DNA of 64,000 nucleotides from Methanoculleus bourgensis MS2 (GCF_000304355.2 NC_018227.2:1736001-1800000); one strand, 5' to 3'; counted from the first letter of the stretch, positions 26,498 through 36,272 are shown. The notes: a model not told the origin generated them from the sequence alone. Numbers and translations are program-made.

Positions 26498-26505
26498 TTT
26501 TTTTT
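26498..26505 (+). terminator. T8 terminator after the fwd-hdr cluster
   Basis: Eight consecutive T start three bases after the fwdC stop. The next gene, mcrB, is 350 bases away with its own AT-rich promoter. Confidence 0.6.
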
Positions 26506-26569
26506 CCCACCGCGCATCCGGTGTAATAGTGCTATCCTGAGACCGGATGTCATTGGCGACGACCGGGTG

Positions 26570-26854
26570 TTACTATGTACTATTTATAAATATGACTCAT
26601 AACACCCACTCGGGGCTGTAATAAACCTTCTCTCTTGTACAATCACTCTTTATTCTGTAGATCTTAAATATTCACCTTAGTTTATATATCCGTTCATAGG
26701 TGTAAATAGCAACGCTTATATTACTAGAGAAGGTTACTATCTTTTTGTCCCACAAGGACGTGCACCAGTCACCGTCAGTTACATTCAGTGATCTTTTAGT
26801 GTTCAGTTCACAGTTCCAGATTGTATGCACATAGAGGGTAATGGAGGAAAAATT
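26570..26854 (+). promoter_or_regulatory. Promoter and long leader of the mcr operon
   Basis: The gap from fwdC to mcrB is unusually AT-rich for this genome. TATA-like boxes are at about 26580-26590 (TTTATAAAT) and 26682-26690 (TTTATATAT). If the second is used, the leader is roughly 140 bases. The mcrB ribosome site is GGAGG at 26842-26846. No gene is seen in the gap. Confidence 0.55.
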
Positions 26855-28159
26855 ATGGCGAAATTCAAGGATACTATTGACCTGTACGATGATGCAGGCA
26901 AACTGTTGAAGAGTGGTGTGCCGCTCGATAAGATCAGCCCGCTGGTCAACCCGGCGACCAGGAAGATCATCGACCTCACCAAGAGGACGATTGCAGTCAA
27001 CCTGGGAGGCATCCAGGACGCCCTGAAGACCGGAAAGGTAGGAAAGGGCCATGTCCTCGGGCGGGAGATGGATCTTGACATCGTCGGCAACAAGGATGCT
27101 GTCATCGGTAAGATCAAGGAGATGGTCCAGGTCCAGGAAGGCGACGACACCAAGATCCGCGAGTTCAGCGGCGGCAAGCTGTTCCTTGTCGAGGTGCCCA
27201 GCGCCCGCCTGGAGGCCGCATCTACCTACGATGCCGCGATCACGTCGGTCGCAGCCGCAACCACCTACGCGATCGTCGAGCAGTTCGATGTCGGACCGTT
27301 CGACGCGGCTATGGTCAAGGGAGCGGTCTGGGGTGCCTACCCACACACAATGGATATGAAGGGTGCGCTCGTTACTTCGATCCTGAACATCCCCCAGAAC
27401 AACGAGGGTCTTGGCTACGCGCTCCGGAACATCCCGGTCAACCACGTTGTGATGATGACCAACAAGAACGCGATGGAAGGCGCTGCACTCGCATCCACCT
27501 TCGAGCAGGCAGGAATGTTTGAGATGGGTAATGCCATCGGACCGTTTGAGCGTGCCCAGCTGCTCACCTACGCCTACCAGGGCCTGAACGCGAACAATCT
27601 GGTCTATGACCTCGTCAAGAAGAACGGGTCGACTGGAACCATCGGTACCGTCGTCCAGAGCCTGGTCGAGCGCGCTATCGAGGACAAGGTTATCACCCCC
27701 GGCAAGAAGGGCGGATACTTCCAGTTCTATGACACGAAGGACCCCATGCTCTGGAACGCCTACGCTGCCGCGGGAACCATGGCGGCAACCATGGTCAACT
27801 GTGGTGCCGGACGGTTCGCCCAGGCGGTCTCCTCGACGCTCCTGTACTTCAACGACCTGCTTGAGCACGAGACCGGCCTCCCCGGCTGTGACTACGGCCG
27901 TGTCATGGGTACTGCTGTCGGGTTCTCGTTCTTCAGCCACTCGATCTACGGTGGCGGCGGCCCCGGTATCTTCAACGGCAACCACGTCGTGACCAGGCAC
28001 GCAGCAGGCGTCGCCATCCCGTGTGTGGTCGCTGCAGCGGCGCTCGATGCCGGAACCCAGATGTTCTCGCCCGAGAGCACCTCGAAGATCTATGCCGACA
28101 CCTACGGCAAGGTCGACGTCTTCAACAAGCCGATCCAGCAGATCGCACAGGGTGTGTAA
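26855..28159 (+). CDS. mcrB: Methyl-coenzyme M reductase beta subunit
   Basis: McrB forms part of the two F430 active sites that release methane. The 434-residue protein starts MAKFKDTIDLYDDAGKLL after a strong GGAGG. Typical segments are GVPLDKISPLVNPATRKI, NIPVNHVVMMTNKNAMEG, GLPGCDYGRVMGTAVGFSF and HSIYGGGGPGIFNGNHVVTR near the coenzyme-binding site. It is the first gene of mcrBDCGA, the canonical order. Confidence 0.97.
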   Translation: MAKFKDTIDLYDDAGKLLKSGVPLDKISPLVNPATRKIIDLTKRTIAVNLGGIQDALKTGKVGKGHVLGREMDLDIVGNKDAVIGKIKEMVQVQEGDDTKIREFSGGKLFLVEVPSARLEAASTYDAAITSVAAATTYAIVEQFDVGPFDAAMVKGAVWGAYPHTMDMKGALVTSILNIPQNNEGLGYALRNIPVNHVVMMTNKNAMEGAALASTFEQAGMFEMGNAIGPFERAQLLTYAYQGLNANNLVYDLVKKNGSTGTIGTVVQSLVERAIEDKVITPGKKGGYFQFYDTKDPMLWNAYAAAGTMAATMVNCGAGRFAQAVSSTLLYFNDLLEHETGLPGCDYGRVMGTAVGFSFFSHSIYGGGGPGIFNGNHVVTRHAAGVAIPCVVAAAALDAGTQMFSPESTSKIYADTYGKVDVFNKPIQQIAQGV

Positions 28160-28169
28160 ATAACATAGG

Positions 28170-28652
28170 ATGCTGATGACTGACGCCATATACCCTCAGG
28201 TTCGAATCGTTTCCGCGCGATTCCTCAGGCCCGACACCGTGGAACAACTCCTGAACAGGCTTGTTCAGGTAGGCGGGATCCGCCGGATGTCCATCAATGG
28301 ACCAAGCCTTCCCGCCACAGTTCCGTACGGCCCGGCACGGGGGAAACCAAACCCCCATCCGGACCGTAAGGCCATCCGCGTCGGAAACCAGGACGTCCAG
28401 CTCCAGGTACAGGTCGGAACAATTATCCTGGAGCTTGAGGACGAGTCGTACATCCCGGCCATCGGGGAGGCAGTAGACGAAGTCTTCGCAGAGAAGGACT
28501 TCTCCTGCACCGTCCAGCAGGGGCGGTACATGAAGACCCGGCCGTCGATGTCCGACTATGCCAGGTACGGACCTGATGCCGACAGAGAGATTCTCGGGAT
28601 TGTCGATCCGAGAAGGAAAGATGGCCCCGTTATTATTCAGGGAACCAAGTAA
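28170..28652 (+). CDS. mcrD: McrD, mcr operon accessory protein
   Basis: McrD is not part of mature Mcr but associates with it, and is implicated in cofactor delivery or maturation. The 160-residue protein has YPQVRIVSARFLRPDTVEQL, GIRRMSINGPSLPATVPYG and a C-terminal half with LELEDESYIPAIGEAVDEVF. Two ATG codons two codons apart (28170 and 28176) are possible starts. It lies ten bases after mcrB and two bases before mcrC. Confidence 0.92.
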   Translation: MLMTDAIYPQVRIVSARFLRPDTVEQLLNRLVQVGGIRRMSINGPSLPATVPYGPARGKPNPHPDRKAIRVGNQDVQLQVQVGTIILELEDESYIPAIGEAVDEVFAEKDFSCTVQQGRYMKTRPSMSDYARYGPDADREILGIVDPRRKDGPVIIQGTK

Positions 28653-28654
28653 CC

Positions 28655-29278
28655 ATGCCTATCGGAAGAGTAACTCAGGTTGTCGACTGCCGCGAGAGCA
28701 TGGGGATGGGAAAAGGAGGCGGTCTTGCCCAGCGCGGGACCATCTCCGAAGCCAAGTCCCCGGATGTGATCGTGATCGGGATGTCCCCCGGCCGCAGACA
28801 TGTGACAAAACCGGTCTGCGACATTACCTCCGGTCTCCGGAGGGAGGGGGCACAGTTCTCCGTGACCACGCTCGTCCTGAATGCAGGGAGCGGGGTTCCG
28901 GCGGATTCACCAGTCGCGGGTCATGTTCTCGGAGCCTATTTCGGGCTGACAGAGAAGGAGATCGCACAGATTGAGCAGCACAAGGTCGCCATCCTGCACC
29001 ATGGGAATGTCCGCTCCCATGTGGTGCAGAAGGTCCGGTTTATCCTTGAGCATGCTGACATCAAGGCGATTGTTGTCTCCCAGGTCCCGATTGACTTTGA
29101 GGATCTCGCAAAAGAGGGAGTCAGGACAGCAGTGGTTATGCCGCCGCCCGACCGGGTGAAGACGAAAGGTATGGTGATGGATATCGTCAGCGGTGTGACC
29201 CGGGGTCAGACGCCAGGCAGGGAGAAATTGGCGGAAGTCGTTCGTGCCGTTATGAGAGTACTAAAAAGCCCAACATGA
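28655..29278 (+). CDS. mcrC: McrC, mcr operon protein linked to Mcr activation
   Basis: McrC belongs to the ATP-dependent Mcr activation machinery. The 207-residue product has MPIGRVTQVVDCRESMGMG, the glycine-rich GKGGGLAQRGTISEA, VIVIGMSPGRRHVTKPVCDI, VLNAGSGVPADSP and AILHHGNVRSHVV. It sits between mcrD and mcrG and overlaps the region upstream of the mcrG start. Confidence 0.93.
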   Translation: MPIGRVTQVVDCRESMGMGKGGGLAQRGTISEAKSPDVIVIGMSPGRRHVTKPVCDITSGLRREGAQFSVTTLVLNAGSGVPADSPVAGHVLGAYFGLTEKEIAQIEQHKVAILHHGNVRSHVVQKVRFILEHADIKAIVVSQVPIDFEDLAKEGVRTAVVMPPPDRVKTKGMVMDIVSGVTRGQTPGREKLAEVVRAVMRVLKSPT

Positions 29279-29292
29279 AGGTGAATGAAAAC

Positions 29293-30054
29293 ATGGCATA
29301 CAAGCCCCAGTACGGACCGGGTACATCCAAGGTCGCCGAGAACCGGCGCAAGCAGATGAACCCCAACCAGAAGCTTGAAAAGATGCGTGATGTGACGGAC
29401 GAGGACATTGTGATGATCCTCGGCCACAGGGCGCCTGGAGCCGCCTATCCGACGGCCCACCCGCCGCTCGCTGAGCAGCAGGAGCCCGACTGTCCCATCA
29501 GGAAGATTGTAACCCCGACGGAGGGTGCCAAGGCCGGCGACCGTGTCCGTTACATCCAGTTTGCGGACTCGATGTTCTTCGCGCCCAGTCACCCCTACCA
29601 GCGGACCTACACCGAGGCCTACCGCTTCCGCGGTATCGACCCCGGAACGCTCTCCGGTCGGCAGATCGTCGAGTGCCGTGAGCGGGACCTCGAGAAGTAC
29701 GCGAAGGAACTCATCAACACCGAGCTCCTCGACCCGGCGCGCACCGGCATCCGTGGTGCGACCGTGCACGGTCACTCGCTCCGTCTTGCTGAGAACGGCA
29801 TGATGTTCGATATGCTCCAGAGGAGTGTCCTTGGCGATGACGGCATTGTCCGCTACGTCAAGAACCAGATCGGTGAGCCGCTCGACCGTGCCGTTGCTAT
29901 CGGCAAGCCCATGGACGAGAAGTGGCTCAAGGACCACACGACGATCTTCCACTCACTCGGCGGCATCCCGTACCGTGACGACAAGGAGTACATTGAGTAC
30001 GTCCAGCGTATCCACACGCTGCGGACGAAATACGGATTCCTTCCGAAGGAGTGA
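29293..30054 (+). CDS. mcrG: Methyl-coenzyme M reductase gamma subunit
   Basis: McrG completes the (alpha beta gamma)2 enzyme and helps close the active-site channel. The 253-residue protein begins MAYKPQYGPGTSKVAENRR and contains DIVMILGHRAPGAAYPTAHP, QFADSMFFAPSHPYQRTY and GATVHGHSLRLAENGMMFD. The ATG at 29293 follows a GGTGA; the frame is open to 29275, where it would overlap mcrC by four bases. mcrA follows after seven bases. Confidence 0.96.
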   Translation: MAYKPQYGPGTSKVAENRRKQMNPNQKLEKMRDVTDEDIVMILGHRAPGAAYPTAHPPLAEQQEPDCPIRKIVTPTEGAKAGDRVRYIQFADSMFFAPSHPYQRTYTEAYRFRGIDPGTLSGRQIVECRERDLEKYAKELINTELLDPARTGIRGATVHGHSLRLAENGMMFDMLQRSVLGDDGIVRYVKNQIGEPLDRAVAIGKPMDEKWLKDHTTIFHSLGGIPYRDDKEYIEYVQRIHTLRTKYGFLPKE

Positions 30055-30061
30055 TTAGAAA

Positions 30062-31768
30062 ATGGCAAAGATTGAAAGATCCCAGAAACTGTTCCTGAAA
30101 GCCCTCAAGGAGAAGTTCCAGGGACAGGATGTCCAGTCCGACACGGCCGAGTATTACAAATACAACGGTGTCCGCCAGTCCCCTCGTAAGATGGAGTTCA
30201 TGAAGGCGAGCCGTGCCATCGAGATGGACCGCGGCATCTCCATGTACGACCCCGAGCGCGCTCACCTTGGCGGTATCCCGATGGGTCAGCGCCAGCTGAT
30301 GACCTACGAGGTCTCCGGCACCGGCGTCTTCGTTGAAGGTGACGACCTGCACTTCGTCAACAACGCTGCCATGCAGCAGTTCTGGGACGATATCAGGAGA
30401 ACGGTCATCGTCAACATGGATCTCGCACACCAGACCCTGCAGAAGCGTCTGGGCAAGGAGGTTACCCCCGAGACGATCAACGAGTACCTCCACATCTTAA
30501 ACCACGCCATGCCCGGCGCAGCGGTTGTCCAGGAGCACATGGTCGAGACCCACCCCGGCCTCGTCGACGACTGTTACGTCAAGGTCTTCACCGGCGATCA
30601 GGAACTCGCAGACGACCTCGAACCGCAGTTCGTCCTCGACGTCGAGAAGCTCTTCCCCGCCAAGCAGGCTGAGGCACTCTCTGCCGCTGTAGGGAAGTCC
30701 CTCTGGCAGGCCATCCACATCCCGACCGCGGTCTCGCGGACTTGTGATGGTGGAACGACCTCCCGGTGGTCTGCGATGCAGATCGGTATGTCGTTCATCG
30801 CCGCCTACCGGATGTGCGCTGGTGAGGCAGCAGTCGCCGACCTCTCGTTCGCCGCAAAGCACGCGGGTGTCATCCAGATGGCCTCGCTCCTGCCCGCACG
30901 GCGTGCCCGTGGCCCGAACGAGCCCGGTGGTCTGGCATTCGGTCTCTTCTCCGATATCGTTCAGACGAACCGGAAATACCCGAACGACCCCGCCAAGGCC
31001 TCTCTTGAGGTCGTCGGCGCCGGAACCATGCTCTACGACCAGATCTGGCTCGGCTCCTACATGTCCGGCGGTGTCGGATTCACCCAGTACGCGACCGCGG
31101 CCTACACCGACAACATCCTCGATGAGTTCACCTACTACGGTATGGACTACATCAAGGACAAGTACAAGGTCGACTGGAAGAACCCGAGCGCGAACGACAA
31201 GGTCAAGCCGACCTACGACATCGTCAACGACATGGCAACCGAGGTCACCCTCAACGCCATGGAGCAGTACGAGCAGTTCCCGACCATGATGGAGGACCAC
31301 TTCGGCGGGTCCCAGCGTGCCGGTGTCATCGCCGCTGCGTCCGGTCTCACGACCGCCATCGCAACCGGCAACTCGAACGCCGGTCTCAACGGATGGTACC
31401 TCTCGATGCTCCTGCACAAGGACGGCTGGTCGCGTCTCGGCTTCTTCGGCTACGACCTCCAGGACCAGTGCGGGTCTGCAAACTCGCTCTCCATCCGGGG
31501 CGACGAGGGTGCTATCGGCGAGCTGCGTGGTCCGAACTACCCGAACTACGCGATGAACGTCGGTCACCAGGGCGAGTACGCCGCGATCGTCGGCGGTTCT
31601 CACTACGGGCGCGGCGACGCGTGGTGCTTCGACCCGCGTGTGAAGATCTGCTTCGCCGACCCGGCCCTGAAGTTCGACTTCGCCGAGCCCCGCCGCGAGT
31701 TCGCGAAGGGTGCAATCCGCGAGTTTATGCCTGCCGGCGAGCGTTCGCTCATCATCCCGGCAAGGTAA
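30062..31768 (+). CDS. mcrA: Methyl-coenzyme M reductase alpha subunit
   Basis: McrA binds F430 and makes methane from methyl-CoM and CoB. The 568-residue product keeps residues that are modified in studied enzymes: His267 in [10 protein letters not shown] (methyl-His), Arg281 in [15 protein letters not shown] (methyl-Arg), Gln418 in [11 protein letters not shown] (methyl-Gln), Gly463 in [12 protein letters not shown] (thioglycine) and Cys470 in the same segment (S-methyl-Cys). Whether each is modified here cannot be seen. [16 protein letters not shown] supplies the Gln that ligates nickel. A GGAG overlaps the mcrG stop region, and a T8 terminator follows. Confidence 0.98.
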   Translation: MAKIERSQKLFLKALKEKFQGQDVQSDTAEYYKYNGVRQSPRKMEFMKASRAIEMDRGISMYDPERAHLGGIPMGQRQLMTYEVSGTGVFVEGDDLHFVNNAAMQQFWDDIRRTVIVNMDLAHQTLQKRLGKEVTPETINEYLHILNHAMPGAAVVQEHMVETHPGLVDDCYVKVFTGDQELADDLEPQFVLDVEKLFPAKQAEALSAAVGKSLWQAIHIPTAVSRTCDGGTTSRWSAMQIGMSFIAAYRMCAGEAAVADLSFAAKHAGVIQMASLLPARRARGPNEPGGLAFGLFSDIVQTNRKYPNDPAKASLEVVGAGTMLYDQIWLGSYMSGGVGFTQYATAAYTDNILDEFTYYGMDYIKDKYKVDWKNPSANDKVKPTYDIVNDMATEVTLNAMEQYEQFPTMMEDHFGGSQRAGVIAAASGLTTAIATGNSNAGLNGWYLSMLLHKDGWSRLGFFGYDLQDQCGSANSLSIRGDEGAIGELRGPNYPNYAMNVGHQGEYAAIVGGSHYGRGDAWCFDPRVKICFADPALKFDFAEPRREFAKGAIREFMPAGERSLIIPAR

Positions 31769-31780
31769 TCCCAAAACAAC

Positions 31781-31788
31781 TTTTTTTT
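31781..31788 (+). terminator. T8 terminator after mcrA
   Basis: Eight T residues begin 13 bases after the mcrA stop. The following ~175 bases are AT-rich and carry the mtr promoter. Confidence 0.6.
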
Positions 31789-31869
31789 ATTTATCGTAAC
31801 TCAGAATGACTAAAAAGACGATTCCAGCCGATTTTCCACATTTCGTTGCGATATCGACGCAACTTTTCG

Positions 31870-31962
31870 AAACCTTTAATTAAGTCATAAACAACTGTTA
31901 AATGAACCAAAAAGGTTTTGAACGTATACTCTGGTGCGATGCGCACCGAGGGAGGATGCTGA
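31870..31962 (+). promoter_or_regulatory. Promoter and ribosome site of the mtr operon
   Basis: An AT-rich stretch at 31870-31905 (TTTAATTAAG, CATAAACAACTG) and a possible TATA-like GTATAC at about 31924 precede mtrE. The GGAGGATG at 31951-31958 is a strong ribosome site five bases before the ATG. Confidence 0.5.
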
Positions 31963-32862
31963 ATGGAAGAGATTATATTTGGCATCGGCATTACCGCATT
32001 GGCAGGTGCTCTTGCAACCGTAGCCGGCGCTGCGGAGGATACTGAATCTGATATCGGATCCCAGGGAGACCCGAACTCACAGGTTCAGCTAGCCCCGCAG
32101 ATGGGATATATTCACCGCATTTTCAACAAAGCAGTTGCCGGTGAACCCCCAGCGTACGGTCTCTGGGTTGCATTGGGAGCAGGCCTTGCCTGGGCATTTA
32201 TGGCGATGCAGATAAACCCGATTCTTGCAATCGTACTCGGGAGCGCTCTTGCGGTCTTCGTGCAGGGCGTTTATGCGACAACCGCATATCTCGGTCGTAC
32301 TGCAAGTCTCGCCAAGTTCGAACAGCCGGTCTACATCGATATCTTAAAGTCGATGACGACCGTGACCATGGCACACGCGTTTGTAGCGATCTTTGCCACC
32401 GTCGCGATGTGTCACCTGATCATCAGCGCACTCGGCCACCCCTTCCCGCTCCCACTGCTGGGTCTTGTTTGGGGTATCGCGCTCGGTGCAGCCGGATCTG
32501 CAACCGGTAACCCGTTCTACGGAAAGGAGCGGCAGTACCAGGAGCAGAAGTTCGGAGCCGGAGTCCCGATCTCCGCGTCCGGTAACATCGTCCGCTACGC
32601 CGAGGCCGGCCAACGGAACTCGCTCGACAACGGTTTCTTCAGCGCCAAACTCGGCGGCCCCGCGTCGGGTATCTGTTTCGGCCTGATCGTCTTCTTCGAA
32701 CTCTGGCGTACCGTGGTCTTCGAGCCGCTCGCCGCCGGATGGGGAGCGGTCATCGTCGGCGTCATCGTGATCCTGATCTTTGCCATCATCGACCGCTACA
32801 TCGAGGTCTGGGCAAGGAAGACTTTCGGCCCCTACGTGGCCCCTGAGGAGGCATCATCATGA
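31963..32862 (+). CDS. mtrE: Methyl-H4MPT:coenzyme M methyltransferase subunit E
   Basis: An integral membrane subunit of the Mtr complex, which moves methyl from tetrahydromethanopterin to coenzyme M while exporting Na+. The 299-residue protein starts with a hydrophobic segment (IIFGIGITALAGALATVAGA) and contains PNSQVQLAPQMGYIHRIFNK and several further membrane spans. It is the first gene of mtrEDCBAF-(A/G)-H. Its stop overlaps the mtrD start in an ATGA. Confidence 0.96.
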   Translation: MEEIIFGIGITALAGALATVAGAAEDTESDIGSQGDPNSQVQLAPQMGYIHRIFNKAVAGEPPAYGLWVALGAGLAWAFMAMQINPILAIVLGSALAVFVQGVYATTAYLGRTASLAKFEQPVYIDILKSMTTVTMAHAFVAIFATVAMCHLIISALGHPFPLPLLGLVWGIALGAAGSATGNPFYGKERQYQEQKFGAGVPISASGNIVRYAEAGQRNSLDNGFFSAKLGGPASGICFGLIVFFELWRTVVFEPLAAGWGAVIVGVIVILIFAIIDRYIEVWARKTFGPYVAPEEASS

Positions 32863-33710
32863 GTGCACTCGGTGGACCAGCACAGACTGCAGGCGTCCAG
32901 TCCCCGACAGGGATGGGCCTCGCAATCAGCATCATTCTTATCATCGTCGCGCTTGCGCTTGCCTTCTTCCTCGTACAGATGGCCGGGCTGCTCGCACTTG
33001 TCGGCATCATCATCGGTGGCGTCCTGATTGGATTCGGCGTCCACTTCGTCCCGGTCGGCGGCGCGCCCGCTGCGATGGGACAGGCACCAGGTATCGCTAC
33101 CGGTGTGGCGATGCTCGCCGCCGGTGCCGGGCTTGCAGGCCTCTTCGGCGGCGCATGGGCAGCCCCGCTCGGATTTCCACTCGCCCTTGCAGGCGGTGCG
33201 ATCGGTGGCGGCCTGCTGATGGCGATCACCTGTACGATGGTCAACGTCATCTACATCTTCGGCATGGGTATTCCGGCAGCTTCAGGTAAGGTCGCAAAGG
33301 ACCCGATCACGGGCGACACCTTCCCCGAGTACAAGAGCCAGGGTACCGAGGGGCACGGCCTCCCGTTCATCTCCTGGGTTGGCGGTGTCATCGGCGGTGC
33401 ACTTGGTGGTCTCGGTGGAACGCTCATCTACCTCGAGCTCCTCGATATCTACCAGGCACAGATGCCCGCGCTCCTGGGTGCAACGGTCGAGCAGATCGCG
33501 CCCATCGCTATCTCTCTTGCCGGTGTCTTCGCGGTCGGCATGTTCCTGATGAACGCCGTTCTTGCCGCGTACAACATCACTGGTACGATCGAAGGGCCGC
33601 ACGACCCCAAGTTCAAGAGGTTCCCAAGAGCAATCATTGCAGCCGCCGCGGCATCAGCTGTCGCAGGCATCTTTGCAATCGGACTGCTCGAACTGGTGGG
33701 GGTGTTCTAG
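32859..33710 (+). CDS. mtrD: Methyl-H4MPT:coenzyme M methyltransferase subunit D
   Basis: A polytopic membrane subunit of Mtr, 283 residues, thought with MtrC and MtrE to form the sodium-translocating part. Very hydrophobic spans alternate with conserved loops such as GFGVHFVPVGGAPAAMGQAPG, MGIPAASGKVAKDPITGDTF and EGHGLPFISWVGG. It overlaps mtrE by four bases, and mtrC begins on the base after its stop. Confidence 0.95.
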   Translation: MSALGGPAQTAGVQSPTGMGLAISIILIIVALALAFFLVQMAGLLALVGIIIGGVLIGFGVHFVPVGGAPAAMGQAPGIATGVAMLAAGAGLAGLFGGAWAAPLGFPLALAGGAIGGGLLMAITCTMVNVIYIFGMGIPAASGKVAKDPITGDTFPEYKSQGTEGHGLPFISWVGGVIGGALGGLGGTLIYLELLDIYQAQMPALLGATVEQIAPIAISLAGVFAVGMFLMNAVLAAYNITGTIEGPHDPKFKRFPRAIIAAAAASAVAGIFAIGLLELVGVF

Positions 33711-34562
33711 ATGTCGGTAAAAATTGAAGTCGGAGCAGGTGGCATTCCACACAACCAGATCGTGATCTACGGTCTCGTGGGGTCGCTTGTCCTCATCTAC
33801 CTGACATACCTGAACCAGGTCACCGGCACCGAGTACTTCGCATTCTTCGGCGGACTGGCCTGCGTGGTCGCGCTCCTCTGGGGTGCCGACACGATCAAGC
33901 ATCTCTGCAGCTACGGTCTTGGTACCGGTGTTCCGTCGGCAGGTATGATCGCGCTCGGGTCTGGTGTTATCGCCGCGCTCTTCGGAGCCACGACCGGCGT
34001 GTTTGCACCAATCGTTGCGCTCATCGTCGCTGCGATCATCGGTGCGGTCTCCGGGTTGCTGGCCAACCATGTGGTCAGGATGGATATTCCGGTCATGGTT
34101 ATCTCGCTGACGGAGCTTGCGATTGTCGGTGCGATAACGGTGCTCGGCCTCGTTGCCATGGTCGGCGGAACGTTCAACTTCCTGGACCTGGTCACCGGCA
34201 CGACCGTCATCCTCGGATTCGCTGTACAGAGCTACGAAGCCTCCGTCATCGGTGGTAGCATCGTTGCCGTGATCTTCATGCTTTCTGCAATCGCGATCCA
34301 GCACGCGTTCAACGCCTGCCTTGGACCCGGGGAGCAGCAGGACCGGACGCTCATGCTCGCCGCAGAGTGCGGGTTCCTCTCCATGATCCCGGTTGCGGTT
34401 ATGTCGTTCGCGTTCATCGCGTTCATCCCGGCTCTCATATCGCTGCTGGTCTCGGTCATCGGGTGGGCTTACACCTACGCTGAGTACATCAAGCTCTCGA
34501 AGCGTGACGCCTACGCCTGGCTTGACGCGAAGCCGATCCTGGAGCCCAAGGGAGGTGCCTAG
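33711..34562 (+). CDS. mtrC: Methyl-H4MPT:coenzyme M methyltransferase subunit C
   Basis: A polytopic membrane subunit of Mtr, 283 residues. It begins MSVKIEVGAGGIPHNQIVIYG, then has about seven hydrophobic helices, the loop GADTIKHLCSYGLGTGVPSAG and the C-terminal AFNACLGPGEQQDRTLMLA. Together with MtrD and MtrE it is placed in the ion-translocating membrane globe. No gap separates it from mtrD or mtrB, so translation is probably coupled. Confidence 0.95.
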   Translation: MSVKIEVGAGGIPHNQIVIYGLVGSLVLIYLTYLNQVTGTEYFAFFGGLACVVALLWGADTIKHLCSYGLGTGVPSAGMIALGSGVIAALFGATTGVFAPIVALIVAAIIGAVSGLLANHVVRMDIPVMVISLTELAIVGAITVLGLVAMVGGTFNFLDLVTGTTVILGFAVQSYEASVIGGSIVAVIFMLSAIAIQHAFNACLGPGEQQDRTLMLAAECGFLSMIPVAVMSFAFIAFIPALISLLVSVIGWAYTYAEYIKLSKRDAYAWLDAKPILEPKGGA

Positions 34563-34847
34563 ATGGCATACATTCAGGTACTGCCCGAGTACGGGCTGGT
34601 CGTTGACCCGATGGTCGGTGTTGTTACCACCGCCGGCGTCTCGTACACCCCCGTGATCGAGCAGGTAGCAGAACTTGAGAAGATCACTGACGATCTGGTC
34701 GGCATGCTCTCCGGGGAGGGCAACTTCCTTGCGTCGTTCCCGAACAGGGATGGGGTCCTCAAGATCGCTGGAGGCGTGACCGCATTCTGGTATGGCATGG
34801 CAGTCGGTCTTCTGGTTGCCGGTGTCATCGCATTAGGACTGCTGTGA
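34563..34847 (+). CDS. mtrB: Methyl-H4MPT:coenzyme M methyltransferase subunit B
   Basis: A small Mtr subunit of 94 residues with one C-terminal membrane helix ([17 protein letters not shown]). The soluble part starts [20 protein letters not shown] and includes [20 protein letters not shown]. It begins directly after the mtrC stop, and mtrA follows after a ten-base gap with a GGTGA ribosome site. Confidence 0.93.
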   Translation: MAYIQVLPEYGLVVDPMVGVVTTAGVSYTPVIEQVAELEKITDDLVGMLSGEGNFLASFPNRDGVLKIAGGVTAFWYGMAVGLLVAGVIALGLL

Positions 34848-34853
34848 GGTGAA

Positions 34854-35327
34854 TAACATGGTTGAGAAGAAATCACCGGCCAGTGGATGGCCGATAGTTC
34901 AGGGCGACTTCCATACAGGAGATGCACAGAGTTGCGTCGGCGTCGTCACCATGGGATCCCACCTCGACGAACAGGGCATCTGTGATGCCGGAGCGGCTAT
35001 TGCCGGGTCCTGCAAGACCGAGAACCTGGGTATCGAGAAGATCATCGCAAACGTGATCTCAAACCCCAACATCCGGTTCATTCTCTGTTGCGGCACTGAG
35101 GTCAAGGGTCACCTTTCCGGCCAGAGTTTCATCGCGCTGCATGCCGGCGGTGTCTCCGGCGGGAAGATCGTCGGGGCCCAGGGTGCGATCCCGTTCATCG
35201 AGAACCTCTCCGACGAAGCGATCAAGCGCTTCCAGGACCAGGTCGAGATGGTCAACATCATGGAAAGCGAGGATATGGGCACCATCAAGGCCAAGATCGA
35301 TGAACTCAAGGCCAAAGACCCCGGTGC
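34854..35327 (+). repeat. Near-identical direct repeat of the mtrA corrinoid domain, copy 1
   Basis: This 474-base segment, from four bases before the mtrA ATG to codon 157, matches 35799-36272 base for base apart from one silent change (35214). Outside it the two genes diverge abruptly at both ends. Confidence 0.93.
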
Positions 35328-35583
35328 ATTCCCCGCAGAACCCATGATCGTCGAGGTCAAGGAAGCAGGCGGTGCCGGCGCTGAAGAGGTAAGCGGCGAA
35401 GTACAGCCGCTCTCCGGCGAACTGGCACTGGTACATGCACGGATGAAGATCATCGAGCAGATGGTCACGGACATCGGCTACCGCAACAGGTTTGCCGCCG
35501 GTGTCTACTCGGGCAAGATCGAGGGTCTCATGATCGGCCTGATCGTCTCGTTCGTGATTCTGGGATTCATCTTGCTGGGGTGA
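34858..35583 (+). CDS. mtrA: Methyl-H4MPT:coenzyme M methyltransferase subunit A (corrinoid), canonical copy
   Basis: MtrA carries the corrinoid that accepts the methyl group from MtrH and hands it to coenzyme M. The 241-residue protein has an N-terminal cobamide domain ([50 protein letters not shown]). His85 aligns with the corrinoid-coordinating histidine. A variable linker is followed by the usual C-terminal part, [17 protein letters not shown], and one membrane helix. Bases 34854-35327 recur with a single mismatch at 35799-36272 in the second mtrA copy. Confidence 0.96.
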   Translation: MVEKKSPASGWPIVQGDFHTGDAQSCVGVVTMGSHLDEQGICDAGAAIAGSCKTENLGIEKIIANVISNPNIRFILCCGTEVKGHLSGQSFIALHAGGVSGGKIVGAQGAIPFIENLSDEAIKRFQDQVEMVNIMESEDMGTIKAKIDELKAKDPGAFPAEPMIVEVKEAGGAGAEEVSGEVQPLSGELALVHARMKIIEQMVTDIGYRNRFAAGVYSGKIEGLMIGLIVSFVILGFILLG

Positions 35584-35588
35584 TATAG

Positions 35589-35801
35589 ATGGCAGAAGAA
35601 GGTATACAGACAGCAGGCCCCATCCGGATGACAGCAATCAACAGAATGATGGACTCCATCCGGTACAAGGCACAGATCCTTGCCCGCACGACCAAACTCG
35701 AATCAGGTATTATGGGCTCGGGGATCCTCGGGTTCGCAGCCGGGATCATCGTCGCCATGCTCCTGATCGTGATTCCGGTACTGATACTGGGGATGATCTA
35801 A
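35589..35801 (+). CDS. mtrF: Methyl-H4MPT:coenzyme M methyltransferase subunit F
   Basis: A 70-residue subunit with a short soluble segment ([20 protein letters not shown]) and one C-terminal membrane helix ([20 protein letters not shown]). MtrF is known to resemble the C-terminal part of MtrA, and this pattern is visible against the canonical MtrA tail. It lies five bases after mtrA and one base before the mtrA-mtrG fusion. In other methanogens mtrG would follow directly. Confidence 0.9.
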   Translation: MAEEGIQTAGPIRMTAINRMMDSIRYKAQILARTTKLESGIMGSGILGFAAGIIVAMLLIVIPVLILGMI

Positions 35802-36272
35802 CATGGTTGAGAAGAAATCACCGGCCAGTGGATGGCCGATAGTTCAGGGCGACTTCCATACAGGAGATGCACAGAGTTGCGTCGGCGTCGTCACCATGGG
35901 ATCCCACCTCGACGAACAGGGCATCTGTGATGCCGGAGCGGCTATTGCCGGGTCCTGCAAGACCGAGAACCTGGGTATCGAGAAGATCATCGCAAACGTG
36001 ATCTCAAACCCCAACATCCGGTTCATTCTCTGTTGCGGCACTGAGGTCAAGGGTCACCTTTCCGGCCAGAGTTTCATCGCGCTGCATGCCGGCGGTGTCT
36101 CCGGCGGGAAGATCGTCGGGGCCCAGGGTGCGATCCCGTTCATCGAGAACCTCTCCGATGAAGCGATCAAGCGCTTCCAGGACCAGGTCGAGATGGTCAA
36201 CATCATGGAAAGCGAGGATATGGGCACCATCAAGGCCAAGATCGATGAACTCAAGGCCAAAGACCCCGGTGC
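35799..36272 (+). repeat. Near-identical direct repeat of the mtrA corrinoid domain, copy 2
   Basis: Second copy of the 474-base repeat, offset by 945 bases from the first. It spans the mtrF stop, the start codon and codons 1-157 of the fusion gene. Homologous recombination between the copies would delete mtrF. Confidence 0.93.

Noticed and set aside
28195-28215. GGTTCGAATC sequence resembling a tRNA T-arm
   Set aside because: It lies within mcrD coding sequence and no acceptor or anticodon stem can be built around it.
30497-31774. 425-codon open frame antisense to mcrA
   Set aside because: mcrA is certain on the plus strand; the antisense product has no recognisable domain.
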